This document shows, piece by piece, positions 42,474 to 51,624 of a stretch of 64,000 bases of DNA; positions within the stretch are counted from its first letter, which is position 1; every line of letters starts with the position of its first letter. This stretch comes from Sodaliphilus pleomorphus (GTDB lineage Bacteria > Bacteroidota > Bacteroidia > Bacteroidales > Muribaculaceae). Location of the stretch: positions 1,052,501 to 1,116,500 of the forward strand of contig NZ_CP045696.1 of the NCBI RefSeq assembly GCF_009676955.1, in the 5' to 3' direction. Both the position numbers and the translations under genes were made by a program. Below the pieces are notes generated by a model. The model did no database searches. It was not told where the DNA came from and worked only from the letters and a program-made list of their open reading frames with translations.

Positions 42474-42684
42474 AAAATTGAATTTTGAACTTTGAATTGA
42501 TATAAAAGATAGTGAGTAGTTAGGATTGTTTGTTACAAAGGATTGTTTGGCGTTAAAAGTAAACAAATTACCCTAATCTGCAATACAAAACACAACAATC
42601 AAGATGGTTATTTAATATATTTTAACAAAAGAATACCTGCAAGCGAACACGCCCTGCCGCCTGCCACGAGGCTGAAATATTAAA

Positions 42685-42721
42685 CAAGATGCGCCCGCCT
42701 GTGGAGGCGAGCGCATGCTTG
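42685..42721 (-). terminator. Terminator-like hairpin after the 42754 gene
   Basis: Imperfect stem CAAG-TGCGC-CGCCT / AGGCG-GCGCA-CTTG, 33 nt past the stop. A 17-nt part (GATGCGCCCGCCTGTGG) is identical to the hairpin after the sialidase-like gene. Confidence 0.6.
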
Positions 42722-42753
42722 TGTGGGTGATATGTGTGAGGGTGCTGCGGCGG

Positions 42754-45700
42754 TTACTTCACGATGAGCTTCTTCACGGTCTTGTGGCCGTCGTTGTAGG
42801 TGGTGACCTTGATGTTCACGCCGGCAAAGGGCACATGGCTCACCTGGCCCGTGGTGCTGTAGTACACCACGCTCTGCACCTGGGTCGAGGCGTCGACACT
42901 GGTCACGCTCGTCACCACGTTGCTGCCCAACACGGACACCGTGAACTGTGCCTCGGCCACATAGTAGGGTGTGGCAGTGGCATCGGCGCTCGCCACGACG
43001 GCCTTGGCGGCCGTAGTGGTGGCGGGCACGCAGTAGATGCGCACATAGTAGTTCACGTCGAAGTTGTCGAAGCCGTCGTTTTCCTTCACGCTGCGGGCGC
43101 CGAAGTAGTCGGCAATGGGTATCCACACCTTTTGCTGGCCGTCTTGGGTCTCGTCGATGGTCGTCTGAAGGGTCTCGCCCTCGTTGCTGGCGTCGAAGCT
43201 CATGTTGCCGTTCTCGTCGACGTTGACCGTGAGCGGGTGACCCTTTTGGTCAAGCCGCTTCTTGTAGGCTGCCACATCGTTTCCCTCCATGGCCACGCCG
43301 TCGGGCGTGGAGCGCCAAATGCGGTATTTCACCGGGCGCAGCGTTGAGGGCACAATGGCTTGCAGGCTTAGCGGCACCTTGTAGTAGCGGCCTTTCATGC
43401 CGTTGTGGCTGAAGGCGAAGTCGCTCGTCTCGACGCTGCTGCCGTCGGCAAGCTTGGCTGTCACGCCCACGCGCTGCACCGTCACGATGGGAGCGCCGTA
43501 GGTGTTCTGGGCCGTGGCGTCGACCGAGCCGTCGCTGTTGTATCGGTTGGTCCATATCACGGGCAGCATGCGGCGGGCATAGGTGCTGGCGTCGCTCGCC
43601 TGCATGGCGGTCTCGTCGGCAATCTTGGCCCCGTCGGCCGTGTTCACCGTGTTGATGAACTTGCCGCTCTGGAACACGTCGTAGCGGTCGCTGCCGCTCA
43701 TGTTGGTGTAGCCCGTCTCGTCCTGTGCACGCTTGGCCTCGGTGCTGGGATAGGCATTGCGGTCAAGCTCCAGGCGGTACACCTTGTAGTAGTTGATGTC
43801 GCGGTCGTTCTCCAGGCTCAGGGTCACGGCAGGCTTGGAGCTGTCGATTTTGGCGCGGTCGATGGCGTTGAGCGTGCAGTCGGCCTCGACCTGTGCGGCG
43901 GTGAAGGTCTGGTTGTTGCCCTTAGGCTCAGTCTTGTACACCTCGACAGGCACAGCCGTGCTGTAGAAGTAGTCCACCCCGTCGGGGTTGGCCTCCTTGT
44001 CGGTCTTGATGCCGTCCCACAGGTAGCGCACGTCGTAGGTGTAGCGGCCGGGCTGCTGGTTCTGGCTCGTGGAGGCCGAGAACTGGTCCCACACCTCCAG
44101 CTTGCCAAAGTCGATCTTGCTGTCGGTGCTGCCCGTGGCCACCACAAAGTGGGTGCTGTTGTCGCTGGGGCCGTATACAGCCGGCTTCTGCAGGTGATCC
44201 TGGTTGCTGTGAGTCATGGTGTAGGTATAGCCCTTGTCGCCGTCTTTGACAAACTTGTAGATCGTGGCCACAAGCGCCTCTTGGGCTTTGCCGTCGGCGT
44301 CGGTCCAGTGGCGGTAGAGCTCCATGCGGGCGTTGGGTTTGGTGAGTTGGGTCTCGGTGATGTAGGTGCCGGTGGCATTCGACACGTCGAGGTGGTTGCA
44401 GTACACGTTGAGCTGCTCGTTGAGGCGGTAGTCGCTCACGGGGCGCACGTTGAGGCCCAGCTGCAGGCGCTGGTTGGGGTCGAGACCGGGCACCTCGACC
44501 AGATCCTCGTTGGAGGCAACAGGCGTGAACTCACCCTCAAGCGGTGCACCCTCGACCACGTAGCGAATGATGCGTCCTTTCTCCTCCTTGTCGACGGTGT
44601 AGGTATAGTGGTAGTTGCCCTGGGCGTCGGGTGCATCGGTGAAGTCCTGCTTGAGCAGGGTGCGGTTGCCGGCATCGTCGACGATGTAGAGGTTGAACTT
44701 CTGCGGAATCACGTTGCCCGTCGCTGCGTTCAGGTTCGACGACCAGGTGAGGGTGATGTCCCACTTGTCCTTCTCGCTGGCGTTTTGCGTGCCCGCAGCC
44801 TTGAGCGGGATGCTGAGCATGGCCACAGCCGGGGCATAAGAAGGATTGTAGTAGGTGAACAAGCCATCTCTGTCTCTCGTGCTCCAATTTTCAAGTCGTC
44901 TGTCGGGGATAAAGAAGAACATGTTGTTGACCGAGTGTTCCTCATAGGTTGCTGCCATGTTGAACTGATGTTTCAAGCCGATGACAGTGCCACAATCGTG
45001 ATTCACATTATAATCTTCTCCGTTTTTTAAGGTAACCCAAACGTTGACAGCAGCTTGACCAGTGATGAAGTTTTCGGGGCTGTACTCCTCATAGAGGCCG
45101 TAAAAAGGCGCATTACTAAGTATTCGGGTATTTCTGCGTGCCCTGCCCTTGGAAATGAAGTAGAAACTCGAAACCGTGCCGCTGGTTTTGTACAAGGCAC
45201 CCGTCTTAGCGATTCCATCTCCCTTGCCGTAGTATTCTCCCTGAGTAAGCAATGCAACTTCTTCTATGTCGCTTGACAGGCCGTTGACAAGGGCGTCATA
45301 GGTCGCAGCACTTGCCGAAGCATAGGTTAGATTACGCTTCATCTTGACCAGGAGTGTGGTGTAGCCCTCATCGTCGGGTGTGTAGTCGCCATAGTGGCCT
45401 ATCACGTTGCCAGCAGCATCCTTGACCTCGAGGGGCGTGGGAATATCGTAGATCGTGCGAATGGCATTGTTGCCTTGGAACCTGTCGTTGACCGAATGAC
45501 CTGGCCACGACTTGCTGTCGAGGGCGGCGTCGGTGATGGTATAACAAACAACTCCGTCGTCGGGCACCTCACTGGTAGCGCTGTTGTACCCCACCTTCTT
45601 GATGCCAGGCACCTTCTTGTTGATGAAGATTTCGCGCAGCAGGGCCACGATGTGGTGCGGGTCGGTGGCCGGGTCGGCAATGCTGCTTGTGTGCTGCACG

Positions 45701-45891
45701 CCCTGGGCATCGGTCCAGTTGAATTTAATGGCCTCAGCCTCGGCACGCGTCAGAATCTTCATATTGGAATTGGTAGCCTCGGCCCGGGCAGGCGCCTGCA
45801 ATGGGGATGTCGAAGCCAGAGCTTGTGTTGAAAATGTAGCCACGCTCACCGCAAGCAAGAGCGAGACAAAAAGGTGAATATTTTTCATCAC
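42754..45891 (-). CDS. Very large secreted protein of unknown family with sorting-like tail
   Basis: 1045 aa, not recognised. A signal peptide (about 1-27, ALASTS) precedes a region of no assigned family at about 50-350 (TRAEAEAIKFNWTDAQGV; YVSTLL-type strands). A series of Ig/fibronectin-like beta domains runs to about 1000, with patterns such as KWDITLTWSSNLNAATGNVI, GRYTYDVRYLWDG and YKVYRLELDRNAYP. The last 40 residues (VVYYSTTGQVSHVPFAGVNI to VKKLIVK) form the shared tail. It has its own promoter. A structural or adhesive surface role is likely from architecture only; no catalytic motif was seen. Confidence 0.72.
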   Translation of the reverse strand: MMKNIHLFVSLLLAVSVATFSTQALASTSPLQAPARAEATNSNMKILTRAEAEAIKFNWTDAQGVQHTSSIADPATDPHHIVALLREIFINKKVPGIKKVGYNSATSEVPDDGVVCYTITDAALDSKSWPGHSVNDRFQGNNAIRTIYDIPTPLEVKDAAGNVIGHYGDYTPDDEGYTTLLVKMKRNLTYASASAATYDALVNGLSSDIEEVALLTQGEYYGKGDGIAKTGALYKTSGTVSSFYFISKGRARRNTRILSNAPFYGLYEEYSPENFITGQAAVNVWVTLKNGEDYNVNHDCGTVIGLKHQFNMAATYEEHSVNNMFFFIPDRRLENWSTRDRDGLFTYYNPSYAPAVAMLSIPLKAAGTQNASEKDKWDITLTWSSNLNAATGNVIPQKFNLYIVDDAGNRTLLKQDFTDAPDAQGNYHYTYTVDKEEKGRIIRYVVEGAPLEGEFTPVASNEDLVEVPGLDPNQRLQLGLNVRPVSDYRLNEQLNVYCNHLDVSNATGTYITETQLTKPNARMELYRHWTDADGKAQEALVATIYKFVKDGDKGYTYTMTHSNQDHLQKPAVYGPSDNSTHFVVATGSTDSKIDFGKLEVWDQFSASTSQNQQPGRYTYDVRYLWDGIKTDKEANPDGVDYFYSTAVPVEVYKTEPKGNNQTFTAAQVEADCTLNAIDRAKIDSSKPAVTLSLENDRDINYYKVYRLELDRNAYPSTEAKRAQDETGYTNMSGSDRYDVFQSGKFINTVNTADGAKIADETAMQASDASTYARRMLPVIWTNRYNSDGSVDATAQNTYGAPIVTVQRVGVTAKLADGSSVETSDFAFSHNGMKGRYYKVPLSLQAIVPSTLRPVKYRIWRSTPDGVAMEGNDVAAYKKRLDQKGHPLTVNVDENGNMSFDASNEGETLQTTIDETQDGQQKVWIPIADYFGARSVKENDGFDNFDVNYYVRIYCVPATTTAAKAVVASADATATPYYVAEAQFTVSVLGSNVVTSVTSVDASTQVQSVVYYSTTGQVSHVPFAGVNIKVTTYNDGHKTVKKLIVK

Positions 45892-46004
45892 TGAATAAAA
45901 AATTATTATTAAGACGAATCAAATAAAAGTTTATGGAGTAGTAGCTGTTGATGTCTAATCCAAAGTCTTGAACTCAGGTTAAGCATAGAAGGCTTCTCTA
46001 CTTT

Positions 46005-46050
46005 TCCTAATTAGGATGCAAAGGTAAGGAGAAACTATGTGTATTGCAAG
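46005..46050 (-). promoter_or_regulatory. Promoter of the 42754-45891 gene, with palindrome at start site
   Basis: Minus-strand TTG-containing -33 (46050-46047), 20-nt spacer, -7 TACCTTTG (46026-46019). A 10-bp palindrome CCTAATTAGG (46005-46014) sits where transcription should begin and could be an operator. The remainder of 45892-46228 holds only this, a hairpin near 46126-46159 and the hpf terminator. Confidence 0.55.
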
Positions 46051-46170
46051 TGATTAAAGAGATTTAAACATTAAAAGACAAAGTTTAAATAAAGCATGGG
46101 CATCGCCCACGCGAGGGCCGAAAGCCGAGTGCCAGCCCTGCGTGAGGGGGCCGGCACTCGATTGTCAAGA

Positions 46171-46212
46171 AAAAAAATGGCGGTGCCCGCATCGACGTGC
46201 GGCACCGCCATT
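46171..46212 (-). terminator. Terminator of xerC-hpf operon
   Basis: Stem AATGGCGGTGCCGC/GCGGGCACCGCCATT (46176-46212) followed on the minus strand by a T-run of eight, 17 nt after the hpf stop. Confidence 0.85.
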
Positions 46213-46228
46213 GTGCGTCAATTATTGT

Positions 46229-46522
46229 TTATTTATCTTTTTTCGTCTTTTCAAGTTGTTTTTTCAACGCATCGCAAGCCAGGTCGACAGCCTCCTCAAA
46301 GGTATCGGCAGTCTTGCAGGCAAACAAGTCGTCGTGCTGCGGTACCACGAGCTTGATGCCGGCTTCCTTGTTCATTGCGGTTTCGGGTTTCACTACTTTG
46401 AGGTTAACCTCGACCAGGGAGATTTCTTCGTGATGCTTGATGAGTTTTTCGGCCTTCTTGTTGATGAATTGCTCGAGTTTCTCCGATGCATCGAAGTGAA
46501 TGGCTTTAATCTTAACTTCCAT
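46229..46522 (-). CDS. hpf: Ribosome hibernation-promoting factor (HPF/YfiA family)
   Basis: 97-aa protein that binds the 30S decoding centre in stationary phase and inactivates ribosomes. The beta-alpha-beta pattern of the family is clear: VKIKAIHFDASEKLEQFINK, ISLVEVNLKVVKPETAMNKE, and the final helix TFEEAVDLACDALKKQLEK. It is the short form without the C-terminal dimerisation domain. It starts 1 nt after the xerC stop. Confidence 0.93.
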   Translation of the reverse strand: MEVKIKAIHFDASEKLEQFINKKAEKLIKHHEEISLVEVNLKVVKPETAMNKEAGIKLVVPQHDDLFACKTADTFEEAVDLACDALKKQLEKTKKDK

Positions 46523-46523
46523 G

Positions 46524-47426
46524 TTATCCTCCTTTTTTTAGTGCCCTTGGATGGGCGTGTTTGTAATTATTGATCAGTTCACTGAATGTGATATGGGTGT
46601 AGACTTGCGTTGCCGCAAGCGATTCATGTCCCAGCAGTTGCTTCACGCTGTCGATGTCGGCCCCATTGTTGAGCATGGCGCTGGCAAAGCTGTGACGCAG
46701 CACGTGGGGGCTGAGCTTGCCCGTGCCGCCAGCCTGCTGCAGGGCCTGGTGCACCACGCGGTACACGAGCGATGGATACAGCGGCGCTCCCTTGGCCGTG
46801 AGGAAAAAGGCCTCGCAGCCACGTGCCACCTGCCGGTCGCGCAGCTGGCGGTAGAGCGTGATGGCCCTGGCCAGCTCGGGGCCGAAGGGCACGATGCGGT
46901 CTTTGTCGCGCTTGCCGTGCACCTTGAGCTCGCCGCGGGCGGTGTCGACAGCGGCGTCGCGCAGCCCTATGAGCTCGGCACGGCGCATGCCCGTGTCGTA
47001 GAGCATCATCACGATCAGGCGGTCGCGCACGGCCTCGTAGTCGGCAGTGTCGACAGGACTGTCGAGCAGGGCGTCGAGTGTGCTCTCGCGCAGGTAGCAG
47101 GGCAGCACCCTGGGCAACTTGGCCAGCTCGAGGCCCACTGTGGGGTCGGCGGCCACATCGCCACGGCGCAGCAGCCACTTGTAGTAGGCCCTCAAGGCTT
47201 GTATCTTGCGGCGCATGGTGCGCGCACCGTCGTGGCGACGCGCCAAGTCGACCATCCAGGCCCGCACGTCGCTGGCCGTGACGCTGCGGGGCTCGAGCGG
47301 GCGCTTGCCCCCCGTGAGGAAATCGCCAAACTGGCGCAGGTCGCTGCCATAGGCCTTCACGGTGAGGGGCGACAAATTGCGCTCATAGCGTGTGTATTGC
47401 AAGAATTTGTCAAACATATACGTCAT
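46524..47426 (-). CDS. xerC: Tyrosine recombinase XerC
   Basis: 300-aa site-specific recombinase for chromosome dimer resolution. It has an N-terminal SAM-like core-binding domain (FLQYTRYERNLSPLTVKAYG) and a catalytic domain with Arg in GMRRAEL, Lys in VHGKRDKDRIVP, HxxR in HVLRHSFA, His in LGHESL and the Tyr nucleophile in ATQVYTHI. Cotranscription with hpf is conserved in Bacteroidetes, which favours XerC over a mobile-element integrase. Confidence 0.93.
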   Translation of the reverse strand: MTYMFDKFLQYTRYERNLSPLTVKAYGSDLRQFGDFLTGGKRPLEPRSVTASDVRAWMVDLARRHDGARTMRRKIQALRAYYKWLLRRGDVAADPTVGLELAKLPRVLPCYLRESTLDALLDSPVDTADYEAVRDRLIVMMLYDTGMRRAELIGLRDAAVDTARGELKVHGKRDKDRIVPFGPELARAITLYRQLRDRQVARGCEAFFLTAKGAPLYPSLVYRVVHQALQQAGGTGKLSPHVLRHSFASAMLNNGADIDSVKQLLGHESLAATQVYTHITFSELINNYKHAHPRALKKGG

Positions 47427-47545
47427 GGTGCTTTCTTCACTTGGCTACGAATTTATGTAATTTCGATTAAAAAAGCAAATAAAACGGGCAAAAAAAGTAC
47501 TTGTTTTTGTGTGTGCGGCCGCCCCAGCACCCCGGCACACACACG

Positions 47546-47581
47546 CGATGCGCCCGCCTGTGGTCACGGGCGGGCGCATCG
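47546..47581 (-). terminator. Hairpin after the sialidase-like gene
   Basis: Perfect 13-bp stem CGATGCGCCCGCC/GGCGGGCGCATCG with a 10-nt loop, 27 nt after the stop at 47609. No T-run follows. Confidence 0.6.
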
Positions 47582-47608
47582 TGTGATGGAGTGAGATGTT
47601 GTGGCGCG

Positions 47609-50600
47609 TTACTTGTTGTTGATAAACTTGCGCACGGCGGTGCTGCCGTCGGTGTAGCGGGTCACCGCCACATTCATGCCCTCGAAGGGGGTCGTGCTCG
47701 ACATGCCAGCCAGGTTGTAGAAGGTGACGCCGCTCACCACGCGGGCGACCTCGACCTGGCTCACGGCGGTCACCGCGGCATCGTAGTTGGGGGCAAACCA
47801 GTGCGACACCTTGTAGACATAGCCCTTGTCGCTCACCAGGTCGCTCATGAGCGACCTGTAGCCCACGTTGGCATCGTTGTTGACCACAAAGATGTCGACG
47901 ATCATCCAGGGCGAGGTCTTGCCGTCGACAGCGTGCTCGGGGTCGGCCAGGTTGTTGAACACCATGTTCTTCACCAGCACGGGCAGCGTGCCGCTATACC
48001 ACTTGGCGGCGGCAATGGCGTGGGTGGTGATGTCGGCATCGCTGGCAAACTGGTGCTGGGCGCCGTTGAGCAGGTAATAGGCATAGTCGGCGGTGTAGGT
48101 GTCGAGGTCGGTGCCGTCGGCCTCGCCGTTCCAGGCGCGCAGGCGTCGCGGTGCCGGGCTGGTCGTGCCGGCTGCCGCGATGGCCTTGTTATACTCGCCG
48201 CGAGTGAGGTAGGTGTAACCGTCCTGCGAGTTGTAGTCGGGGCTGTCGACGTCGGTCTTCTTGCGCAGCATCACGACGGCGTTGTACTGCTGGGCGGTGG
48301 CGGCATCGGGCATCACGGCCACGTTGAGGTTGATGTTGACCTTGCGCAGGAAGGTGGTGTACCAGTTGCCGGCCTGGCCTGTGGGATACAGGGCGGTGCC
48401 GTTGTAGTCGACCAACTGCGCCACAGCGTTGTCGTTGACCACCTCGGCCTTGTTGACGGCCGCCTCAACAGTGCCGAAGCTCAAGTCGTCGCTGGCCTGG
48501 GGGAAGGCCGAAGAAGCCTTGTAGCGGGTTTGGTCGCCGCCCGTCCAGCCGGTGTAGTAGCGGGTCCAGTCGCGCGACACGGTCTTGCCGTCGTCGTCTT
48601 TCAGGTTCTGGGCGCTGTTGAAAAGCGAGAAGTACACCTTGCTCATCAGGCTCGAGTTGATGTTGACCTCGTACCAGGCATAGATGACCAGCGTGTTGCC
48701 GTCGTCGTAGTTGTTGGGCACATCGGCAACAGTGGGCATGTTGAACTGTATCTGATAGGTCGACATCGCAGTTGCGCCCAGCTTCTTGTAGATGGCATCG
48801 GTCGGGCTATACCGGTTGTTGGCCAGGTCGGCCCCCAGGTCGAAGCCCACAAAGCGATAGCCGTCGGCAGCCGGGGCGTTGACCGTGACCGCAGTGCCCT
48901 TGCCCACCACGAGCACTTCTTTCTCGCCCTTCTTCTGGCCGAAGGCCGAGATCGAGATGTCGCTGCCGCAACTGCTGAGCGGCTTGGCAATGACCATGAC
49001 GCGGCGCGTGGGCGTGACATAGAAGTAGTTTTCGGTGACCGTGGTCGACGGCTTGTAAACGCCGGCCTGCGTGGTGGTGTAGCAATAGGCGCTGGCCTGC
49101 ACATGAGTGCCGTTGGCCACCTGGATGGTGCCCAGGCCATACTTGGTGGCCAGCTGCTGGAGCATGGCTGCCGTGTAGGTGTGCGGGCCCTCACCCTTGA
49201 AGTCGTCTTCCATCGTCCAGGTCTTGCTGCCCGTGTCGATAGCGAAGGTGACGTGGGTGTAGAGGTGGTCGCGGTCGATGCCGGCATCGCTCTGGCGCGA
49301 GGTCACAGTCACGTCTTGCAACGTGTTGTAGACGCTGTAGTCGTAGGTGGTGCTGGCCGGGGCAATCACTGGCGGGTCGAGGGCAATCTTGTCTTGTGCC
49401 TTCTCGCTGGCAATCACGTCGCCTATGCGCAGGTTCATGTACACGGTCTCCATCATGTAGTCGCCGCGGGTTTCGTTGTTGATGTTGATACGCACCAGCG
49501 TGGGATATTCCTCAAAGAGGATGCCCAGTGTGCCGTCGGCCTGCTGGGTGAACGAGCTGTACTGCGCCGTTTCCTCGCGAGCGGGCTCGGTGCCATAGGG
49601 GTCGCTGATGATGAGCGACGGGGTCCACTGCGGCGTGCCGGCGCCAGGATTGACCTGCGAGCGGTAGATGGCCAGGCCCGAACGGGCGCTGGCTGTGCTG
49701 CCCACACCCGTCTGCAACGTGGTGGGTATCGTGTGCAGGTAGTACGCGTCGCCGCCCTGGGCGGTGTAGGCGATCATCTCGCCGTTGGTGGCCATCTGCA
49801 GGCTCATGCCGCAGGAGCCCAGGCTCGAGACAGTAAACCTATTTCTCGAGTTGTTGTAGGTGAGCGTGGCAAAATTGCGGTACTTGTAGCTGGAACTGCC
49901 ACTGCGTGTCGACATCAGGAAGGTGTTGTCGCCCGTCTGGAGCAGGTGGGCCTCGTCGTCGCTGCCGGTGATGTTCAGGCGGCCATCTTTCTGCACGCCA
50001 GTGCCTTTGGCCGTGATGCGCGACCAGGAGTCCTGGGCCGGGTCATAGCACAGGAAGAAATTGCCCTGCACCACTGAGCCATATCGTGTGGCATAGCTCC
50101 TGAAGCAGGCCAGCACCTTGCCCTTGAGGCTGCCCCGGCCTACGAGCAGCATGTTGCCAGGAGCGATGCAGCCACGGTAGGTTTTATATAGATTCTCGGG
50201 TATCTGCTTGAGCGCGCTCCACGTCTGGCCGTTGTCGTGGCTCACGGTGTACCAGTTGGTCGTGGGCTTGGACGAATTATTGCCGCTGATGCGGTAGCCG
50301 TGCACCATGGTGCACATGAGGTCGCCGTTGGGCAGGGCCACCAGGGCGGCATCGCCATAGCCGTTGGTTTTGGCACAAGTGGCGGCGCTCATGTTCTCGG
50401 TCCCGCCCGACCCCTTGGCGATAGTCACGGGCGAGCTCCAGGTGCGGCCGCCGTCGGTCGAGCGGCGGGCCAGCATGTCGATATCGTTCTCGATGTCGTG
50501 GATGTGATACTTGCGGGCGTCGCTTATGCTCACCAGCGAGCCGTCGCTGGCCGTGGCAATCGAGGGGATGCGGTAGAACTTGGAGTAGTAGTCGCCCGGG

Positions 50601-51292
50601 GCATAGAGCACCTTGCGCACGGGCACAAGCACCCGCGAGCCGTACTGCTTGGGCGTGCCCTGGGGCGAGATGGCGGCGCTGCCCATCTTGGTGATGTTGG
50701 CACCTATCTCGGTATAGTGCTTGAGCGGGCCGCCTATCTCGGGGAGCTTGTCGAGGCTCACCTGCTTGATGTCGGCCGTGATGTAGATCACATAGCTGGT
50801 ACCGCTCTTGAGGGCCACATTCGACGTGAGCGACTGGGTGGCACTCTCCAGGTCGCTGGTTTGGGCCAGCAAGATGGCATCGCTCTTGTTCACCGGGTCG
50901 CGGTAGTCAAACACCTTGGCAAAGGTGGTCGCCACCTGAGTGGGCTGTGTGGTGTTGGGACCCGCCGAGTACTGGGAGCCGTCGTAGACCCGCGCCCACA
51001 CGCACACGCGGCTCACGAAGTCGCGGTAGGTGGCCATCTTGGAGGCGTCGGTCACCCAGCGCTGCCCGCCCAACAGGGTGAAGCCAATCTCGGGCTTGGA
51101 GCCGTCGCCAGTGTACTCGCCGAAGGCCAGCACCTCGTTCTGGTTGCCCAAACCCACGTAGCCCACCTCCTGCCACACTTTGCCGGCCTTGAAGCTGCCC
51201 GTGCTGGCAAAGTTGGCTGCATGCCCGGCCACAGTGGCCGCTGCAATGCACAAAACAATCAACATCTGTTTCACTAATAGTTTCTGTATCAT
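47609..51292 (-). CDS. GH33 sialidase-like secreted protein with sorting-like tail
   Basis: 1227 aa from ATG 51292, where the signal peptide MIQKLLVKQMLIVLCIAAAT begins. A region of no assigned family (about 25-200, beginning FASTGSFKAGKVWQEVGYVG) precedes a six-bladed sialidase domain (about 210-640). That domain shows FYRIPSIA (about 238, the first catalytic Arg), Asp-boxes STDGGRTW (about 278) and SHDNGQTW (about 350), and the nucleophile region QYSSFTQQADGTLGILFEE (Tyr about 575, Glu about 591). Exo-alpha-sialidase activity on host glycans is the family expectation. The other 600 residues are beta-rich with no assigned family, ending in the shared tail (FYNLAGMSSTTPFEGMNVAV to RKFINNK). 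It lies downstream of the susCDEF terminator, with its own -7-like element. Confidence 0.78.
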   Translation of the reverse strand: MIQKLLVKQMLIVLCIAAATVAGHAANFASTGSFKAGKVWQEVGYVGLGNQNEVLAFGEYTGDGSKPEIGFTLLGGQRWVTDASKMATYRDFVSRVCVWARVYDGSQYSAGPNTTQPTQVATTFAKVFDYRDPVNKSDAILLAQTSDLESATQSLTSNVALKSGTSYVIYITADIKQVSLDKLPEIGGPLKHYTEIGANITKMGSAAISPQGTPKQYGSRVLVPVRKVLYAPGDYYSKFYRIPSIATASDGSLVSISDARKYHIHDIENDIDMLARRSTDGGRTWSSPVTIAKGSGGTENMSAATCAKTNGYGDAALVALPNGDLMCTMVHGYRISGNNSSKPTTNWYTVSHDNGQTWSALKQIPENLYKTYRGCIAPGNMLLVGRGSLKGKVLACFRSYATRYGSVVQGNFFLCYDPAQDSWSRITAKGTGVQKDGRLNITGSDDEAHLLQTGDNTFLMSTRSGSSSYKYRNFATLTYNNSRNRFTVSSLGSCGMSLQMATNGEMIAYTAQGGDAYYLHTIPTTLQTGVGSTASARSGLAIYRSQVNPGAGTPQWTPSLIISDPYGTEPAREETAQYSSFTQQADGTLGILFEEYPTLVRININNETRGDYMMETVYMNLRIGDVIASEKAQDKIALDPPVIAPASTTYDYSVYNTLQDVTVTSRQSDAGIDRDHLYTHVTFAIDTGSKTWTMEDDFKGEGPHTYTAAMLQQLATKYGLGTIQVANGTHVQASAYCYTTTQAGVYKPSTTVTENYFYVTPTRRVMVIAKPLSSCGSDISISAFGQKKGEKEVLVVGKGTAVTVNAPAADGYRFVGFDLGADLANNRYSPTDAIYKKLGATAMSTYQIQFNMPTVADVPNNYDDGNTLVIYAWYEVNINSSLMSKVYFSLFNSAQNLKDDDGKTVSRDWTRYYTGWTGGDQTRYKASSAFPQASDDLSFGTVEAAVNKAEVVNDNAVAQLVDYNGTALYPTGQAGNWYTTFLRKVNINLNVAVMPDAATAQQYNAVVMLRKKTDVDSPDYNSQDGYTYLTRGEYNKAIAAAGTTSPAPRRLRAWNGEADGTDLDTYTADYAYYLLNGAQHQFASDADITTHAIAAAKWYSGTLPVLVKNMVFNNLADPEHAVDGKTSPWMIVDIFVVNNDANVGYRSLMSDLVSDKGYVYKVSHWFAPNYDAAVTAVSQVEVARVVSGVTFYNLAGMSSTTPFEGMNVAVTRYTDGSTAVRKFINNK

Positions 51293-51413
51293 AAAATAGT
51301 TCACTTTGGTAATGCAAAAACAATAAAAAAACTCTACGTCGAGTTCCATTCACCCCCTTGGCTACAAGCCGCCAGAATGCAATGGACGCGCCTGTTTATT
51401 CTAAAATTTACTA

Positions 51414-51421
51414 CAAAATTA
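51414..51421 (-). promoter_or_regulatory. -7 element of sialidase-like gene
   Basis: TAATTTTG on the minus strand, about 115 nt upstream of the ATG. The -33 region is weak. Otherwise 51293-51540 holds nothing I can identify. Confidence 0.4.
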
Positions 51422-51539
51422 CTAAAAAAGAGAGAAAAAAACGAAAATCAATAGGGTTTTTTGGACCACAAAAGGGAAAATTGTACCAAAAACGGCGACG
51501 GCGACGAGGGCACGCGCTCCCCCGCTACAGAACATTAAA

Positions 51540-51580
51540 AGAAAATAGTGGGCGGCAGTCATCGAAAGACTGCCGCCCAC
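51540..51580 (-). terminator. Terminator of the susCDEF operon
   Basis: Perfect 13-bp stem GTGGGCGGCAGTC/GACTGCCGCCCAC (51548-51580), followed on the minus strand by TATTTTCTTTT; 45 nt after the susF stop. Confidence 0.82.
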
Positions 51581-51624
51581 CGCGGGAATTATAATCACTT
51601 AAGCAGGATTTAGCGCATCGACGT

